Of a stretch of DNA of 49,689 nt, positions 1-8,197 are shown piece after piece. The first letter of the stretch is position 1. Each line of letters begins with the position of its first letter. Location: the NCBI GenBank assembly GCA_035995885.1, contig DASYKC010000075.1, positions 1-49,689 on the forward strand. The letters run 5' to 3'. The notes beneath the pieces were generated by a model. It searched no databases and had not been told where the DNA came from. It worked only from the letters and a program-made list of their open reading frames with translations. Source of the DNA: Schlegelella_A sp035995885 (lineage in GTDB: Bacteria; Pseudomonadota; Gammaproteobacteria; Burkholderiales; Burkholderiaceae_C). Made by a program: the position numbers and the translations under genes.

Positions 1-936
1 GGCCGACGAGCACATGCGCAGCGCGACCGCGTCTTTCGCCGGCAGCGCCGGCGACGCGAGCATGCCGGCGAAGCCGGTCGGCGCGCCGAAGAAGACGGTC
101 GGGCGCAGGTCGGCGTCGCTGCGCGCGCCGGCGCCGCTCGCGCTCGCGGTCCAGCGCCTGAAGACCGCGTCGGGCGTCGGCCGCTCGGCCATCAGGACGA
201 CGCTCGCGCCGACCGAGAGCGGAAAGGTCAGCGCGTTGCCGAGGCCGTAGGCGAAGTAGAGCTTGGCCGCGGAGAAGCAGACGTCGCGCTCGCTCAGGGC
301 GAGCACGCCCTTGCCGTAGAGCTCGGCGGTCCACCATGCGTTGGCGTGCGTGTGCACGGTGCCCTTCGGCCTGCCGGTCGATCCCGACGAGTAGAGCCAG
401 AAGGCAGGATCGTCGCCGCGCGTCGGCGCCGGCGCGGCGAGCGGTTTGGTCTGGGCGACGAGCGCCGCGAAGTCGAGCGAGGGCGCGCCGGCGGCATCGT
501 TGGCGCCCGAGAGCGCACCGGTGGCAGCCGCGACGATCACGACCTCGACTTCGTTCGTGGCCTGGGCCATCGCCTTGCGCAAGGTTGGCTCGAGCGACGC
601 CGAGACGATCGCCGCCTGGGCGCGGCTGTGCGCGAGCATGTAGGCGTAGTCGGCGACGGTGAGCAGCGTGTTGACGGCGACCGGGACGACGCCGGCATAG
701 AGCGCGCCGAGGAAGGCGACCGGCCACTCGTTGCAGTCGAGCATGAGGAGCAGGACGCGTTCCTCGCGGCGAACGCCGAGCGCGCGCAGGGCGGCGGCGA
801 AGCGGCGCGAACGGTCCTCGAGATCGCCGTAGGCGAGCGTGCCGCGGTCGTCGACATAGGCGATCTTGCCGGCGCGGCCGCGGTTGGTCGCGAACAGGTG
901 CTGGGCGAGGTTGAGAATCTCGGGCGGCTCGGTCAT
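1..936 (-). CDS. bclA: Benzoate-CoA ligase, N-terminal part (cut by window edge)
   Basis: ATP-dependent acyl-CoA ligase expected to convert benzoate to benzoyl-CoA, the substrate of the box pathway. It is cytoplasmic. The visible 312 residues begin MTEPPEILNLAQHLF, the usual opening of this ligase family, and carry the AMP-binding signature LYSSGSTGRPKG near residues 179-190. The C-terminal adenylation lid lies outside the window. It is transcribed away from boxR, with only 21 bases between the two start codons, and it sits beside boxR-boxCBA, which supports benzoate as substrate. A 2-aminobenzoate or other aryl-CoA ligase is possible from sequence alone but less likely here. Confidence 0.9.
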   Translation of the reverse strand, partial: MTEPPEILNLAQHLFATNRGRAGKIAYVDDRGTLAYGDLEDRSRRFAAALRALGVRREERVLLLMLDCNEWPVAFLGALYAGVVPVAVNTLLTVADYAYMLAHSRAQAAIVSASLEPTLRKAMAQATNEVEVVIVAAATGALSGANDAAGAPSLDFAALVAQTKPLAAPAPTRGDDPAFWLYSSGSTGRPKGTVHTHANAWWTAELYGKGVLALSERDVCFSAAKLYFAYGLGNALTFPLSVGASVVLMAERPTPDAVFRRWTASASGAGARSDADLRPTVFFGAPTGFAGMLASPALPAKDAVALRMCSSA

Positions 937-940
937 GTCA

Positions 941-958
941 AGCACTATACTGCATGCA
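941..958. promoter_or_regulatory. Candidate BoxR operator in the bclA-boxR divergence
   Basis: AGCA (941-944), six bases, TGCA (951-954), then a second TGCA (955-958) that runs into the boxR start codon. This nearly matches the two perfect TGCA-N6-TGCA repeats before boxC. BzdR/BoxR-type regulators are known to bind TGCA repeats. TATACT (946-951) and, on the other strand, TATAGT (944-949) could be -10 elements inside the site. Binding by this BoxR is inferred. Confidence 0.6.
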
Positions 959-1878
959 TGGCGCCGTCGACCAAGGATCCTTTCCTGCTCGCCCTCGGCG
1001 AGCGCGTCCGCCTCTTGCGCGCGCGCCGCGGCCTGACGCGCAAGTCGATCGCCAAGGCATCGGGCGTCTCCGAGCGCCACCTCGCCAACCTCGAATACGG
1101 CGTCGGCAATGCCTCGATCCTGGTCCTGCAGCAGGTCGCCGGCGCGCTCGACTGCGACCTCGCCGAGCTCGTCGGCGACGTCTCGACCAGCTCGCCCGAG
1201 TGGCTGATGCTGCGCGAGGCGCTGCGCGGCAAGAGCGACGCCGACCTGCGCCGCGCCCGCATCGCGATCGCGCAGCTCTTCGGCAGCGACGGCGTCGATC
1301 CGGCGCGCGGCCGCCGCATCGCCCTGGTCGGCCTGCGCGGCGCCGGCAAGTCGACGCTCGGCCGGCTCCTTGCCGAGGCGCTCGAGCTGCCGTTCGTCGA
1401 GCTGAGCCGCGAGGTCGAGCGCATCGCCGGCTGCAGCATCCGCGAGATCCACGACCTCTACGGCAGCAACGCCTATCGCCGCTACGAGCGGCGCGCCCTC
1501 GACGAGACGGTGCGCCTGCACGCCGAGGCGGTGATCGCGACGCCGGGCGGCATCGTCGCCGAGCCGGCGACCTTCGACGCGCTGCTCGCCCACTGCACGA
1601 CGGTCTGGCTGCAAGCCTCGCCCGAAGAGCACATGGCGCGCGTCGCGGCGCAGGGCGACACGCGGCCGATGGCGCAGAGCCGCGAGGCGATGGCCGACCT
1701 GCGCCGCATCCTGGTCGGCCGCGCCGCCTTCTACGCCAAGGCCGATGCCAGCTTCGACACCTCGGGCCGCAGCGAGGCGGAGAGCTTCGCCGAGCTGCTC
1801 GCGCTCGTCGGCGACCTGCTGGCGCGCGCCGACAGGCCGCTGCCTTCTCGCATGCATAAAACTGCAGCTTCGGCGTGA
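958..1878 (+). CDS. boxR: BoxR, XRE/shikimate-kinase-like regulator of benzoate catabolism
   Basis: Transcriptional regulator of the box genes, 306 residues. An XRE helix-turn-helix occupies about residues 12-70 (ERVRLLRARRGLTRKS, then SGVSERHLANLE). The C-terminal half is shikimate-kinase-like with an intact Walker A, GLRGAGKST, at 125-133. In the characterised BzdR/BoxR proteins this half senses benzoyl-CoA rather than phosphorylating shikimate. The ATG at 958 is chosen because the helix-turn-helix homology begins a few residues later, although the frame stays open further upstream. Its last codons (R-M-H-K-T-A-A-S-A) encode the first TGCA repeat of the boxC promoter region. It lies between bclA and boxCBA. 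Confidence 0.93.
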   Translation: MAPSTKDPFLLALGERVRLLRARRGLTRKSIAKASGVSERHLANLEYGVGNASILVLQQVAGALDCDLAELVGDVSTSSPEWLMLREALRGKSDADLRRARIAIAQLFGSDGVDPARGRRIALVGLRGAGKSTLGRLLAEALELPFVELSREVERIAGCSIREIHDLYGSNAYRRYERRALDETVRLHAEAVIATPGGIVAEPATFDALLAHCTTVWLQASPEEHMARVAAQGDTRPMAQSREAMADLRRILVGRAAFYAKADASFDTSGRSEAESFAELLALVGDLLARADRPLPSRMHKTAASA

Positions 1879-1906
1879 CGCTTCACAAAACATGCACTAT
1901 GATGCA
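1853..1906 (+). promoter_or_regulatory. boxC promoter with two TGCA-N6-TGCA operators
   Basis: Two perfect direct repeats, TGCA-TAAAAC-TGCA (1853-1866) and TGCA-CTATGA-TGCA (1893-1906), with starts 40 bases apart. The first lies inside the last codons of boxR. A sigma70-like promoter can be drawn as GTGACG (1875-1880), 17 bases, TATGAT (1898-1903), so the second operator covers the -10 hexamer. This geometry fits repression by BoxR relieved by benzoyl-CoA. The repeats are seen directly. Their function is inferred from BzdR/BoxR work. Confidence 0.65.
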
Positions 1907-1951
1907 AGCCAGCGCGGTCGTTCGGGCCGCTTCTGAAGGGAGTTCCGATCC

Positions 1952-3643
1952 ATGGACAGCACCGCTCCGCCGCCGCGCGTCGACTACCGCACCGAGCCTT
2001 CGCAGTACAGCCACTGGAAGCTGTCGGCCGAGGGCGCGCTCGCCCGCCTGACGCTCGACGTCGCCGAAGACGCCGGCATCCGGCCCGGCTACAAGCTCAA
2101 GCTCAACAGCTACGACCTCGGCGTCGACGTCGAGCTCGCCGACGCGCTCAACCGCATCCGCTTCGAACACCCGCAGGTGCGCTCGGTGATCGTCACCAGC
2201 GCCAAGGACCGCGTCTTCTGCTCGGGCGCCAACATCTTCATGCTCGGCGTCTCGAGCCACGCCTGGAAGGTGAACTTCTGCAAGTTCACCAACGAGACGC
2301 GGAACGGCATCGAGGACACGTCGCAGCATTCCGGGATCAAGTTCGTCGCCGCCGTCAACGGCGCGTGCGCGGGCGGCGGCTACGAGCTCGCGCTCGCGTG
2401 CGACGAGATCGTCCTCGTCGACGATCGCTCGTCGTCGGTGTCGCTGCCGGAGGTGCCGCTGCTCGGCGTGCTGCCGGGGACCGGCGGCCTGACCCGCGTC
2501 ACCGACAAGAGGAAGGTCCGCCACGACCGTGCCGACATCTTCTGCACCAGCGTCGAAGGCGTTCGCGGCCAGCGCGCCGTCCAGTGGCGCCTGGTCGATT
2601 CGATCGCCAAGCCGGCGCAGTTCGCCGCCGCCGTGCACGAGCGCGCCGAAAGGCTCGCCGCGACGAGCCCGCGCTCCACGGACGCCGACGGCGTCGCGCT
2701 GCCGCGCCTCGAGCGCGCGGAGAGCGCCGACGCGATCCGCTACGAGCACGTCGCCATCGCGATCGACCGCGACCGGCGCACAGCGACGTTCGTCGTCAAG
2801 GCGCCGACCGGTGCGCAGCCCGCCGACATCGCCGCGATCGAGGCGGCAGGTGCCGCCTGGTGGCCGCTGGCGATGGCGCGCCAGCTCGACGACGCGATCC
2901 TGACCTTGCGCACCAACGAGCTCGACCTCGGCACCTGGATCCTGAAGACCGAAGGCGATCCGGCCGCCGTGCTCGCCGCCGACCGGTCGATGCTCGCCAA
3001 CAACGACCACTGGTTCGTGCGCGAGACGATCGGCATGCTGCGCCGCACCTTCGCCCGCCTCGACGTCTCGTCGCGGACCCTCTTCGCGCTGATCGAGCCC
3101 GGCTCGTGCTTCGCCGGCGTCCTCGCCGAGCTCGCTTTCGCCGCCGACCGCGCCTACATGCTGGCGCTGCCCGACGAGCCCGAGAAGGCGCCGAGGCTCC
3201 AGCTCGACGAATTCAATTTCGGCCCGCTGCCGCTCGTCAACGAGCAGTCGCGCCTGGCGCGCCGCTTCTACGACGAGGCCGAGCCGCTCGCCGCCGCCCT
3301 CGACACGGTCGCCGATCCGGCGCGCGGCGCGCTCGGCCAGGCGCTCGACGCCGACGCCGCGCTCGCGCTCGGCCTCGTCACCGCCGCGCCCGACGACATC
3401 GACTGGGACGACGAGATCCGCATCGCCCTCGAGGAGCGCGCGGCGATGTCGCCCGACGCGCTCACCGGCCTCGAAGCGAACCTTCGCTTCGGCCCGAAGG
3501 AGAACATGGCGACGCGGATCTTCGGGCGGCTGACCGCGTGGCAGAACTGGATCTTCCAGCGGCCGAATGCGGTCGGGCCGAAGGGCGCGCTCAAGGTCTA
3601 CGGCACCGGCGAGAAGGCCGGCTTCGATTTCACGCGGGTCTGA
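1952..3643 (+). CDS. boxC: BoxC, 2,3-epoxybenzoyl-CoA dihydrolase
   Basis: Crotonase-superfamily enzyme that hydrolytically opens the ring of 2,3-epoxybenzoyl-CoA, giving 3,4-dehydroadipyl-CoA semialdehyde and formate. It has 563 residues, the usual length for BoxC and about twice a normal crotonase. The first crotonase half shows the CoA/oxyanion segments FCSGANIFMLG (about residues 90-100) and ACAGGGYELALACDE (about 137-151), followed by LPEVPLLGVLPGTGGL. The start has a good ribosome binding site, GAAGGGAG at 1935-1942. It is the first gene of boxCBA and lies 73 bases after boxR behind the operator pair. Confidence 0.95.
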   Translation: MDSTAPPPRVDYRTEPSQYSHWKLSAEGALARLTLDVAEDAGIRPGYKLKLNSYDLGVDVELADALNRIRFEHPQVRSVIVTSAKDRVFCSGANIFMLGVSSHAWKVNFCKFTNETRNGIEDTSQHSGIKFVAAVNGACAGGGYELALACDEIVLVDDRSSSVSLPEVPLLGVLPGTGGLTRVTDKRKVRHDRADIFCTSVEGVRGQRAVQWRLVDSIAKPAQFAAAVHERAERLAATSPRSTDADGVALPRLERAESADAIRYEHVAIAIDRDRRTATFVVKAPTGAQPADIAAIEAAGAAWWPLAMARQLDDAILTLRTNELDLGTWILKTEGDPAAVLAADRSMLANNDHWFVRETIGMLRRTFARLDVSSRTLFALIEPGSCFAGVLAELAFAADRAYMLALPDEPEKAPRLQLDEFNFGPLPLVNEQSRLARRFYDEAEPLAAALDTVADPARGALGQALDADAALALGLVTAAPDDIDWDDEIRIALEERAAMSPDALTGLEANLRFGPKENMATRIFGRLTAWQNWIFQRPNAVGPKGALKVYGTGEKAGFDFTRV

Positions 3644-3674
3644 CGCGGACCCTCTCATTCATCGAGACATCGCC

Positions 3675-5099
3675 ATGTCCATCGACTACACGCAGAAGAT
3701 CCCGAACAACGTCGACCTCGCCGACGACCGCACGCTGCAGCGCGCGCTCGAGCAGTGGCAGCCGAACTTCATCACCTGGTGGGACGACGTCGGCCCCGAA
3801 GGCTCGACGAACCACGAGGTCTACCTGCGCACCGCGACCAGCGTCGACCCGCAGGGCTGGGCCCACTTCGACTACGTCAAGATGCGCGACTACCGCTGGG
3901 GCATCTTCCTCAACCCCGGCGACGCGAACCGCGAAGTCGCCTTCGGCGACCACAAGGGCGAGACCGCCTGGCAGGACGTTCCCGGTGAGCATCGCGCCAA
4001 TCTGCGCCGGATCATCGTCACGCAGGGCGACACCGAGCCGGCGTCGGTCGAGCAGCAGCGCCACCTGGGCCTGACGGCGCCGTCGATGTACGACCTCAGG
4101 AACCTGTTCCAGATCAACGTCGAGGAAGGCCGCCATCTCTGGGCGATGGTCTACCTGCTGCAGAAGTTCTTCGGCCGCGACGGCCGCGAGGAAGCCGCCG
4201 CCTTGCTCGAGCGCACCTCGGGCGACGCCAACAACCCGCGCATCCTCGGCGCCTTCAACGAGAAGACGCCCGACTGGCTGGCGTTCTTCATGTTCACCTA
4301 CTTCACCGACCGCGACGGCAAGTTCCAGCTCGCCGCCCTCGCCGAGAGCGCCTTCGATCCGCTGGCGCGAACGACGAAGTTCATGCTCACCGAGGAAGCG
4401 CACCACATGTTCGTCGGCGAGAGCGGCGTCTCGCGCGTCCTGCAGCGCACGGCGCAGGTCATGAACGAGCTGAAGACCGACGACGCCGCGCTCGTTCGCG
4501 CGGCCGGCGCGATCGACCTCGGCACGATCCAGCGCTACCTCAACTTCCACTACTCGGTGACGATCGATCTCTTCGGCGCCGACCAGTCGAGCAACGCCGC
4601 GACCTTCTACAGCTCGGGCCTGAAAGGCCGATACGAGGAGGGCAAGCGCGCCGACGACCACGTGCTGAAGGGCCAGACCTACAAGGTGCTCGAGGTCCAG
4701 AACGGCCAGCTGGCCGAGAAGGACGTGCCGATGCTCAACGCCCTCAACGAAGTCCTGCGCGACGACTTCATCAAGGACTCGGTCGCCGGTGTCGGCCGCT
4801 GGAACAAGGTGCTCGAGAAGGCCGGCCTGACGCAGCGCCTGGTCGTTCCGCACAAGGCGTTCAACCGCAAGATCGGCGCGCTCGCCGGCATCCGGATGTC
4901 GCCCGACGGCCGGGTCGTGAGCGGCGAAGAGTGGAAGGCCAAGGAGAACGAGTGGCTGCCGAGCCCGGCCGATTTCGCCTTCGTCGCGTCGCTCATGGGC
5001 CCGGTGCTCGAGCCCGGCAAGTTCGCCGGCTGGATCGCGCCGCCGCCGATCGGCATCAACAAGAACCCGGTCGACTTCGAATACGTGCGATTCGGCTGA
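3675..5099 (+). CDS. boxB: BoxB, benzoyl-CoA 2,3-epoxidase oxygenase subunit
   Basis: Di-iron oxygenase component that inserts one oxygen atom into benzoyl-CoA, using electrons from BoxA. The 474 residues match the family length. Two ExxH iron-ligand motifs are visible, in VEEGRHLW (E151, H154) and in EEAHHMF (E240/E241, H243/H244), as expected for the BoxB four-helix core. The ATG at 3675 (MSIDYTQKIPNN) is preferred over in-frame starts inside the end of boxC because the family begins here. It is 31 bases after boxC and 10 bases before boxA, so it is probably cotranscribed with both. Confidence 0.95.
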   Translation: MSIDYTQKIPNNVDLADDRTLQRALEQWQPNFITWWDDVGPEGSTNHEVYLRTATSVDPQGWAHFDYVKMRDYRWGIFLNPGDANREVAFGDHKGETAWQDVPGEHRANLRRIIVTQGDTEPASVEQQRHLGLTAPSMYDLRNLFQINVEEGRHLWAMVYLLQKFFGRDGREEAAALLERTSGDANNPRILGAFNEKTPDWLAFFMFTYFTDRDGKFQLAALAESAFDPLARTTKFMLTEEAHHMFVGESGVSRVLQRTAQVMNELKTDDAALVRAAGAIDLGTIQRYLNFHYSVTIDLFGADQSSNAATFYSSGLKGRYEEGKRADDHVLKGQTYKVLEVQNGQLAEKDVPMLNALNEVLRDDFIKDSVAGVGRWNKVLEKAGLTQRLVVPHKAFNRKIGALAGIRMSPDGRVVSGEEWKAKENEWLPSPADFAFVASLMGPVLEPGKFAGWIAPPPIGINKNPVDFEYVRFG

Positions 5100-5109
5100 T
5101 GATCGCGTG

Positions 5110-6393
5110 ATGGACACCCAGGCCGCCGCGGCGGTGATCAGGCAGCACCTGATCGACCCCGAGATCTGCATCCGCTGCAACACCTGCGAGGCGACCTGCC
5201 CGGTCGGCGCAATCACCCACGACGACCGCAACTACGTCGTCCGCGCCGACGTCTGCAATCTCTGCATGGCGTGCATCTCGCCCTGCCCGACCGGCTCGAT
5301 CGACAACTGGCGCACGGTGCCGATCGCGCGCGCCTACGACATCGCCGAGCAGCTGACGTGGGACGAGCTGCCGCCCGAGCTCACGCCCGAGCAGCTCGCC
5401 GCCGTGGGCGTCCCGGCCGAAGCCGCGGCGAGCGCTTCGGCCGAGCCGGTGCTCGCGGTCAAGCCCGAGTCGGCCGCCGGCGAGGCGCCGTTCAACAGCG
5501 GCGCCTACGGCTCGACGGTGCCGCCGTGGTCGGCGGCGCATGCGTACACCAACCTGTTCGGGCCGAAGAACCCGACCACCGCGACCGTCGTCGGCAACGT
5601 CAACTGCACCGAGGCGGGCTTTCACAACCAGACGCACCACATCGTCCTCGACTTCGGCGCGATCCCGTTCCCGGTGCTCGAAGGGCAATCGATCGGCATC
5701 GTGCCGCCGGGGCTCGACGCGACCGGCCGGCCGCACGTCGCGCGCCAGTACTCGGTCGCGAGCCCGAGGAACGGCGAGCGGCCGGGCTACAACAACGTCT
5801 CGCTGACGGTCAAGCGCGTCACCGAAGACCATCAGGGCCGGCCGACGAAGGGTGTCGCGTCGAACTATGTGTGCGACCTGCAGGTCGGCGACGCGGTGCA
5901 GGTGATCGGCCCGTTCGGCCAGAGCTTCCTGATGCCGAACCATCCGAAGTCGCACCTGGTGATGATCTGCACCGGCACCGGCAGCGCGCCGATGCGGGCG
6001 ATGACCGAGTGGCGCCGGCGCCTGCGAAAGAGCGGCAAGTTCGAGGGCGGCAAGCTGATGCTCTTCTTCGGCGCGCGGACGCGCGAGGAGCTGCCGTACT
6101 TCGGGCCGCTGACGAGCCTGCCGAAGGACTTCATCGACATCAACCTCGCCTTCTCGCGCACGCCTGGCCAGCCGAAGCGCTACGTGCAGGACCTGCTGCA
6201 CGACCGTGCCGCCGATCTCGTGCCGCTGCTCTCGGACCCGAACGCCCACTTCTACGTCTGCGGCCTGAAGGCGATGGAGGAGGGCGTCGTGCTGGCGCTG
6301 CGCGACGTCGCCGTCGGCGCCGGTCTCGACTGGGACGCGAGCCTCGGTCCGGCGCTGAAGCGCGAAGGCCGCCTGCACCTCGAGACCTACTGA
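5110..6393 (+). CDS. boxA: BoxA, NADPH-dependent reductase of benzoyl-CoA epoxidase
   Basis: Electron-transfer partner of BoxB, 427 residues. An N-terminal ferredoxin domain has two complete four-cysteine clusters, CIRCNTCEATCP (C20, C23, C26, C30) and CNLCMACISPCP (C49, C52, C55, C59). A variable Ala/Pro/Glu linker follows. The C-terminal ferredoxin-NADP reductase module contains RQYSVAS for flavin binding and ICTGTGSAPMRAM for nucleotide binding. GTG at 5107 directly precedes ATG 5110, and I take the ATG. It is the last gene of boxCBA and is followed by a hairpin terminator. The downstream enzymes of the pathway (aldehyde dehydrogenase, beta-oxidation set) are not adjacent. Confidence 0.95.
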   Translation: MDTQAAAAVIRQHLIDPEICIRCNTCEATCPVGAITHDDRNYVVRADVCNLCMACISPCPTGSIDNWRTVPIARAYDIAEQLTWDELPPELTPEQLAAVGVPAEAAASASAEPVLAVKPESAAGEAPFNSGAYGSTVPPWSAAHAYTNLFGPKNPTTATVVGNVNCTEAGFHNQTHHIVLDFGAIPFPVLEGQSIGIVPPGLDATGRPHVARQYSVASPRNGERPGYNNVSLTVKRVTEDHQGRPTKGVASNYVCDLQVGDAVQVIGPFGQSFLMPNHPKSHLVMICTGTGSAPMRAMTEWRRRLRKSGKFEGGKLMLFFGARTREELPYFGPLTSLPKDFIDINLAFSRTPGQPKRYVQDLLHDRAADLVPLLSDPNAHFYVCGLKAMEEGVVLALRDVAVGAGLDWDASLGPALKREGRLHLETY

Positions 6394-6410
6394 CGTTCCG
6401 GTTCAAAAGA

Positions 6411-6432
6411 AAACGCGGCCGAGGCCGCGTTT
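6411..6432. terminator. Bidirectional terminator between boxA and the Lys/Ala-rich peptide gene
   Basis: Perfect 10-base stem AAACGCGGCC / GGCCGCGTTT, or equivalently a 9-base stem with a CTCG/CGAG loop. It lies 17 bases after the boxA stop and 42 bases after the stop of the convergent leftward gene. On the minus strand a T-rich run (TTTTCTTTT) follows the stem. On the plus strand only TTTCCTTT follows. The stem core is the same as in the hairpin at 12104-12131. Confidence 0.75.
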
Positions 6433-6474
6433 CCTTTGGCGGGCATCGCCGAAGCGATGCCGTCCGCAGCCGAA

Positions 6475-6726
6475 TTACTTGGTCGCTTCCTTGGCCGCTT
6501 CCTTCGACTCGTGGGCGGCGTGCTTGGCCTTGGCCTTGTGCACCTTGGCCTTGGCCTTGTGAACGGTCTTCATCGGCTCGTTGCTGACGGCGGCCTTGGC
6601 GTTTTCCGTGCCCTGCTTGGCCGTCTCGGCGGTCGCCTTGCCGGCTTCCTTGGCGGCGGTGGTCGCCTGGGCGGAAGCGCCTGCGGCGGCGAAAACCAGA
6701 GCGAGTGCGATCAGTGCGTTCTTCAT
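6475..6726 (-). CDS. Small exported Lys/Ala-rich protein
   Basis: An 83-residue protein with a clear signal peptide, MKNALIALALVFAAAGASA, probably cleaved before QATT. The mature part is low-complexity, made of Ala, Lys, Glu and His with short repeats (KAKAKVHKAKAKHAAHE), and resembles the tails of histone-H1-like or phasin-like proteins but with an export signal. No catalytic motif is visible. It is likely a periplasmic structural, stress or nucleic-acid-binding polypeptide, but I cannot name a function. It is convergent with boxA and shares its terminator. The ATG at 6726 is the start that begins the signal peptide. The longer upstream frame is a mirror artefact. Confidence 0.75.
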   Translation of the reverse strand: MKNALIALALVFAAAGASAQATTAAKEAGKATAETAKQGTENAKAAVSNEPMKTVHKAKAKVHKAKAKHAAHESKEAAKEATK

Positions 6727-6960
6727 GGGGTGTCCCTTCGGTGGAATGGTTTTGGTTGTCGAAATGTGTGCCGGCGGTTCCGGTTCCGCGCGGGTCGCCA
6801 CGGCGAGCCGCCGTCCGGAAATTCCGGCCGCCCCCTGAAAACGCCACAGGCCTGTTTTCCGTTGACGCGTCATTGCCGGGCGAGCGCGTGTCGCGGCTTT
6901 ACAGCAAGGGCCGGCGTGAAGAAGATCGCGGTACGAGAACGAGACAAAGGAGACGACTTC

Positions 6961-7929
6961 ATGAAGCGACGCCATCTGCTGCAGGCCGCATCGGCAGCTC
7001 TCGCGCTGCCCGGGCTGGCGACCGCCCAGTCGTATCCGGCCCGGCCGATCCGCTACATCGTCCCGGTCGCGGCCGGCGGCGGCAACGACATGATCGCCCG
7101 CGTCGTCACCGAGCGCTGGGGCAAGGCGATCGGGCAGAGCTTCGTCGTCGACAACCAGAGCGGCGGCGGCGGCGTGATCGCGTCGCAGACCACGGCCCAT
7201 GCAGCCCCTGACGGCTACACCCTCATGCAGGGCTACGTCGCCACCCACGGCACGACGCCGGCAACGCGCCGCGTCAGCTACGACGCGGTCAAGGACTTCA
7301 CGCCGATCGGCATGATCGGCGCCACGCCCAACGTGCTCGCGATCAACGATAAGGTGCCGGCGAAGAACGTCGGGGAATTCGTCGACTACGTCAGGCGCAA
7401 CCCCGCCAAGGTGAGCTACGGATCGGCCGGCTTGGGCTCGCTCACGCACCTGACGATGGAGCTGTTCAAGCAGGCGACGGGCGTCTTCATGGTTCACATT
7501 CCCTATCGCGGCATCGCGCCGGCCATCACCGATCTCCTCGGCGGGCAGACGCAGGCGATGTTCCCCGGGCTCGCGGCGGCGCTGCCGCACCTGCGCTCGG
7601 GCCGCATGCGCGCGCTCGCCGTCACCGGCAAGCAGCGCAGCCCGCAGCTGAAGGACGTGCCGACGATGGAGGAGATCGGCTTCAAGGGCTTCGACGCGAT
7701 GCAGTGGTACGGCTCGGTCGGTCCGGCGGGAATTCCGGCGGACGTGGTGGCGCGCCTCAACGACACCCAGGTCGCCGTGCTGAAGGCACCCGACCTCGCC
7801 GAGAAGCTGGCGGCCGAAGCGGTCGAGCCGTGGCCGATGACGCCCGAGCAGTTCGGCCAGTACATCCGCGACGAGGTCGCGCGCTGGACGGCGCTGGCGA
7901 AGGCCCGCAACATCCACCTCGACGAGTGA
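6961..7929 (+). CDS. Bug-family (TTT) periplasmic solute-binding protein
   Basis: Extracytoplasmic binding protein of the tripartite tricarboxylate transporter family, 322 residues. A signal peptide with a twin-Arg/Lys start (MKRRHLLQAASAALALPGLATA) is followed by the family opening YPARPIRYIVPVAAGGGNDM. Later segments typical of the fold include GSAGLGSLTHLTMELF and IPYRGIAPAITDLLGG. AAAGGAG lies about 10 bases before the ATG. No membrane subunits (TctA/TctB-like) are nearby, as is common for the many orphan Bug proteins of Burkholderiales. The ligand is unknown. Position next to boxCBA makes an aromatic or dicarboxylate acid a reasonable guess. It is divergent from the small exported peptide gene. 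Confidence 0.9.
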   Translation: MKRRHLLQAASAALALPGLATAQSYPARPIRYIVPVAAGGGNDMIARVVTERWGKAIGQSFVVDNQSGGGGVIASQTTAHAAPDGYTLMQGYVATHGTTPATRRVSYDAVKDFTPIGMIGATPNVLAINDKVPAKNVGEFVDYVRRNPAKVSYGSAGLGSLTHLTMELFKQATGVFMVHIPYRGIAPAITDLLGGQTQAMFPGLAAALPHLRSGRMRALAVTGKQRSPQLKDVPTMEEIGFKGFDAMQWYGSVGPAGIPADVVARLNDTQVAVLKAPDLAEKLAAEAVEPWPMTPEQFGQYIRDEVARWTALAKARNIHLDE

Positions 7930-7960
7930 GCTGCGTCGGGTCGCGCCTGCGCGTTCGCGT

Positions 7961-8197
7961 CTAGCGCTGGCGCGACGCGGCGGGCGGCGACGGGACGAGC
8001 TTCACCTCGACCGAGGTGGGCGGCGCCGGCCGCGCTGGCGCGGCGCGACGCCACACGCCGTTGACGACGACGAAGGTGAGCGCCGCGAAGGCGACGGCGA
8101 GCGCGACGGCGATGGCGCGGGCGCGCCGGCTCGGGCCGGCCCAGCGGCCGTCGCCGCGCGCCCGATCAGGCCCGGCTGGCGATGACTCCGACGACAT
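7961..8197 (-). CDS. Small single-span membrane protein, unknown
   Basis: A 78-residue predicted protein with a basic N-terminal region, one hydrophobic span (AIAVALAVAFAALTFVVVNGVW, about residues 28-48) and a Pro-rich tail ending PSPPAASRQR. I recognise no family. Its start overlaps the end of the upstream membrane gene (8166-8585) by 32 bases on the same strand, which suggests translational coupling. The start is uncertain. It is convergent with the Bug binding protein, and the inverted repeat 7940-7947 / 7969-7976 overlaps its stop. It may be a spurious frame, but the clean membrane segment argues for a real gene. Confidence 0.45.
   Translation of the reverse strand: MSSESSPAGPDRARGDGRWAGPSRRARAIAVALAVAFAALTFVVVNGVWRRAAPARPAPPTSVEVKLVPSPPAASRQR

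Noticed and set aside
346..957. Upstream in-frame extension of boxR to about 510 residues
   Set aside because: The extension is antisense to the benzoate-CoA ligase, and the XRE domain begins just after the ATG at 958.
1883..3658. Long minus-strand frame opposite boxC, with a similar one at 3630-5231 opposite boxB
   Set aside because: They mirror real genes in very GC-rich DNA, have low-complexity Arg/Ala/Glu composition and lack family motifs or ribosome sites.
7940..7976. Inverted repeat GTCGCGCC/GGCGCGAC as a terminator
   Set aside because: Long 21-base loop, no T-run and overlap with a possible coding end make it unconvincing.
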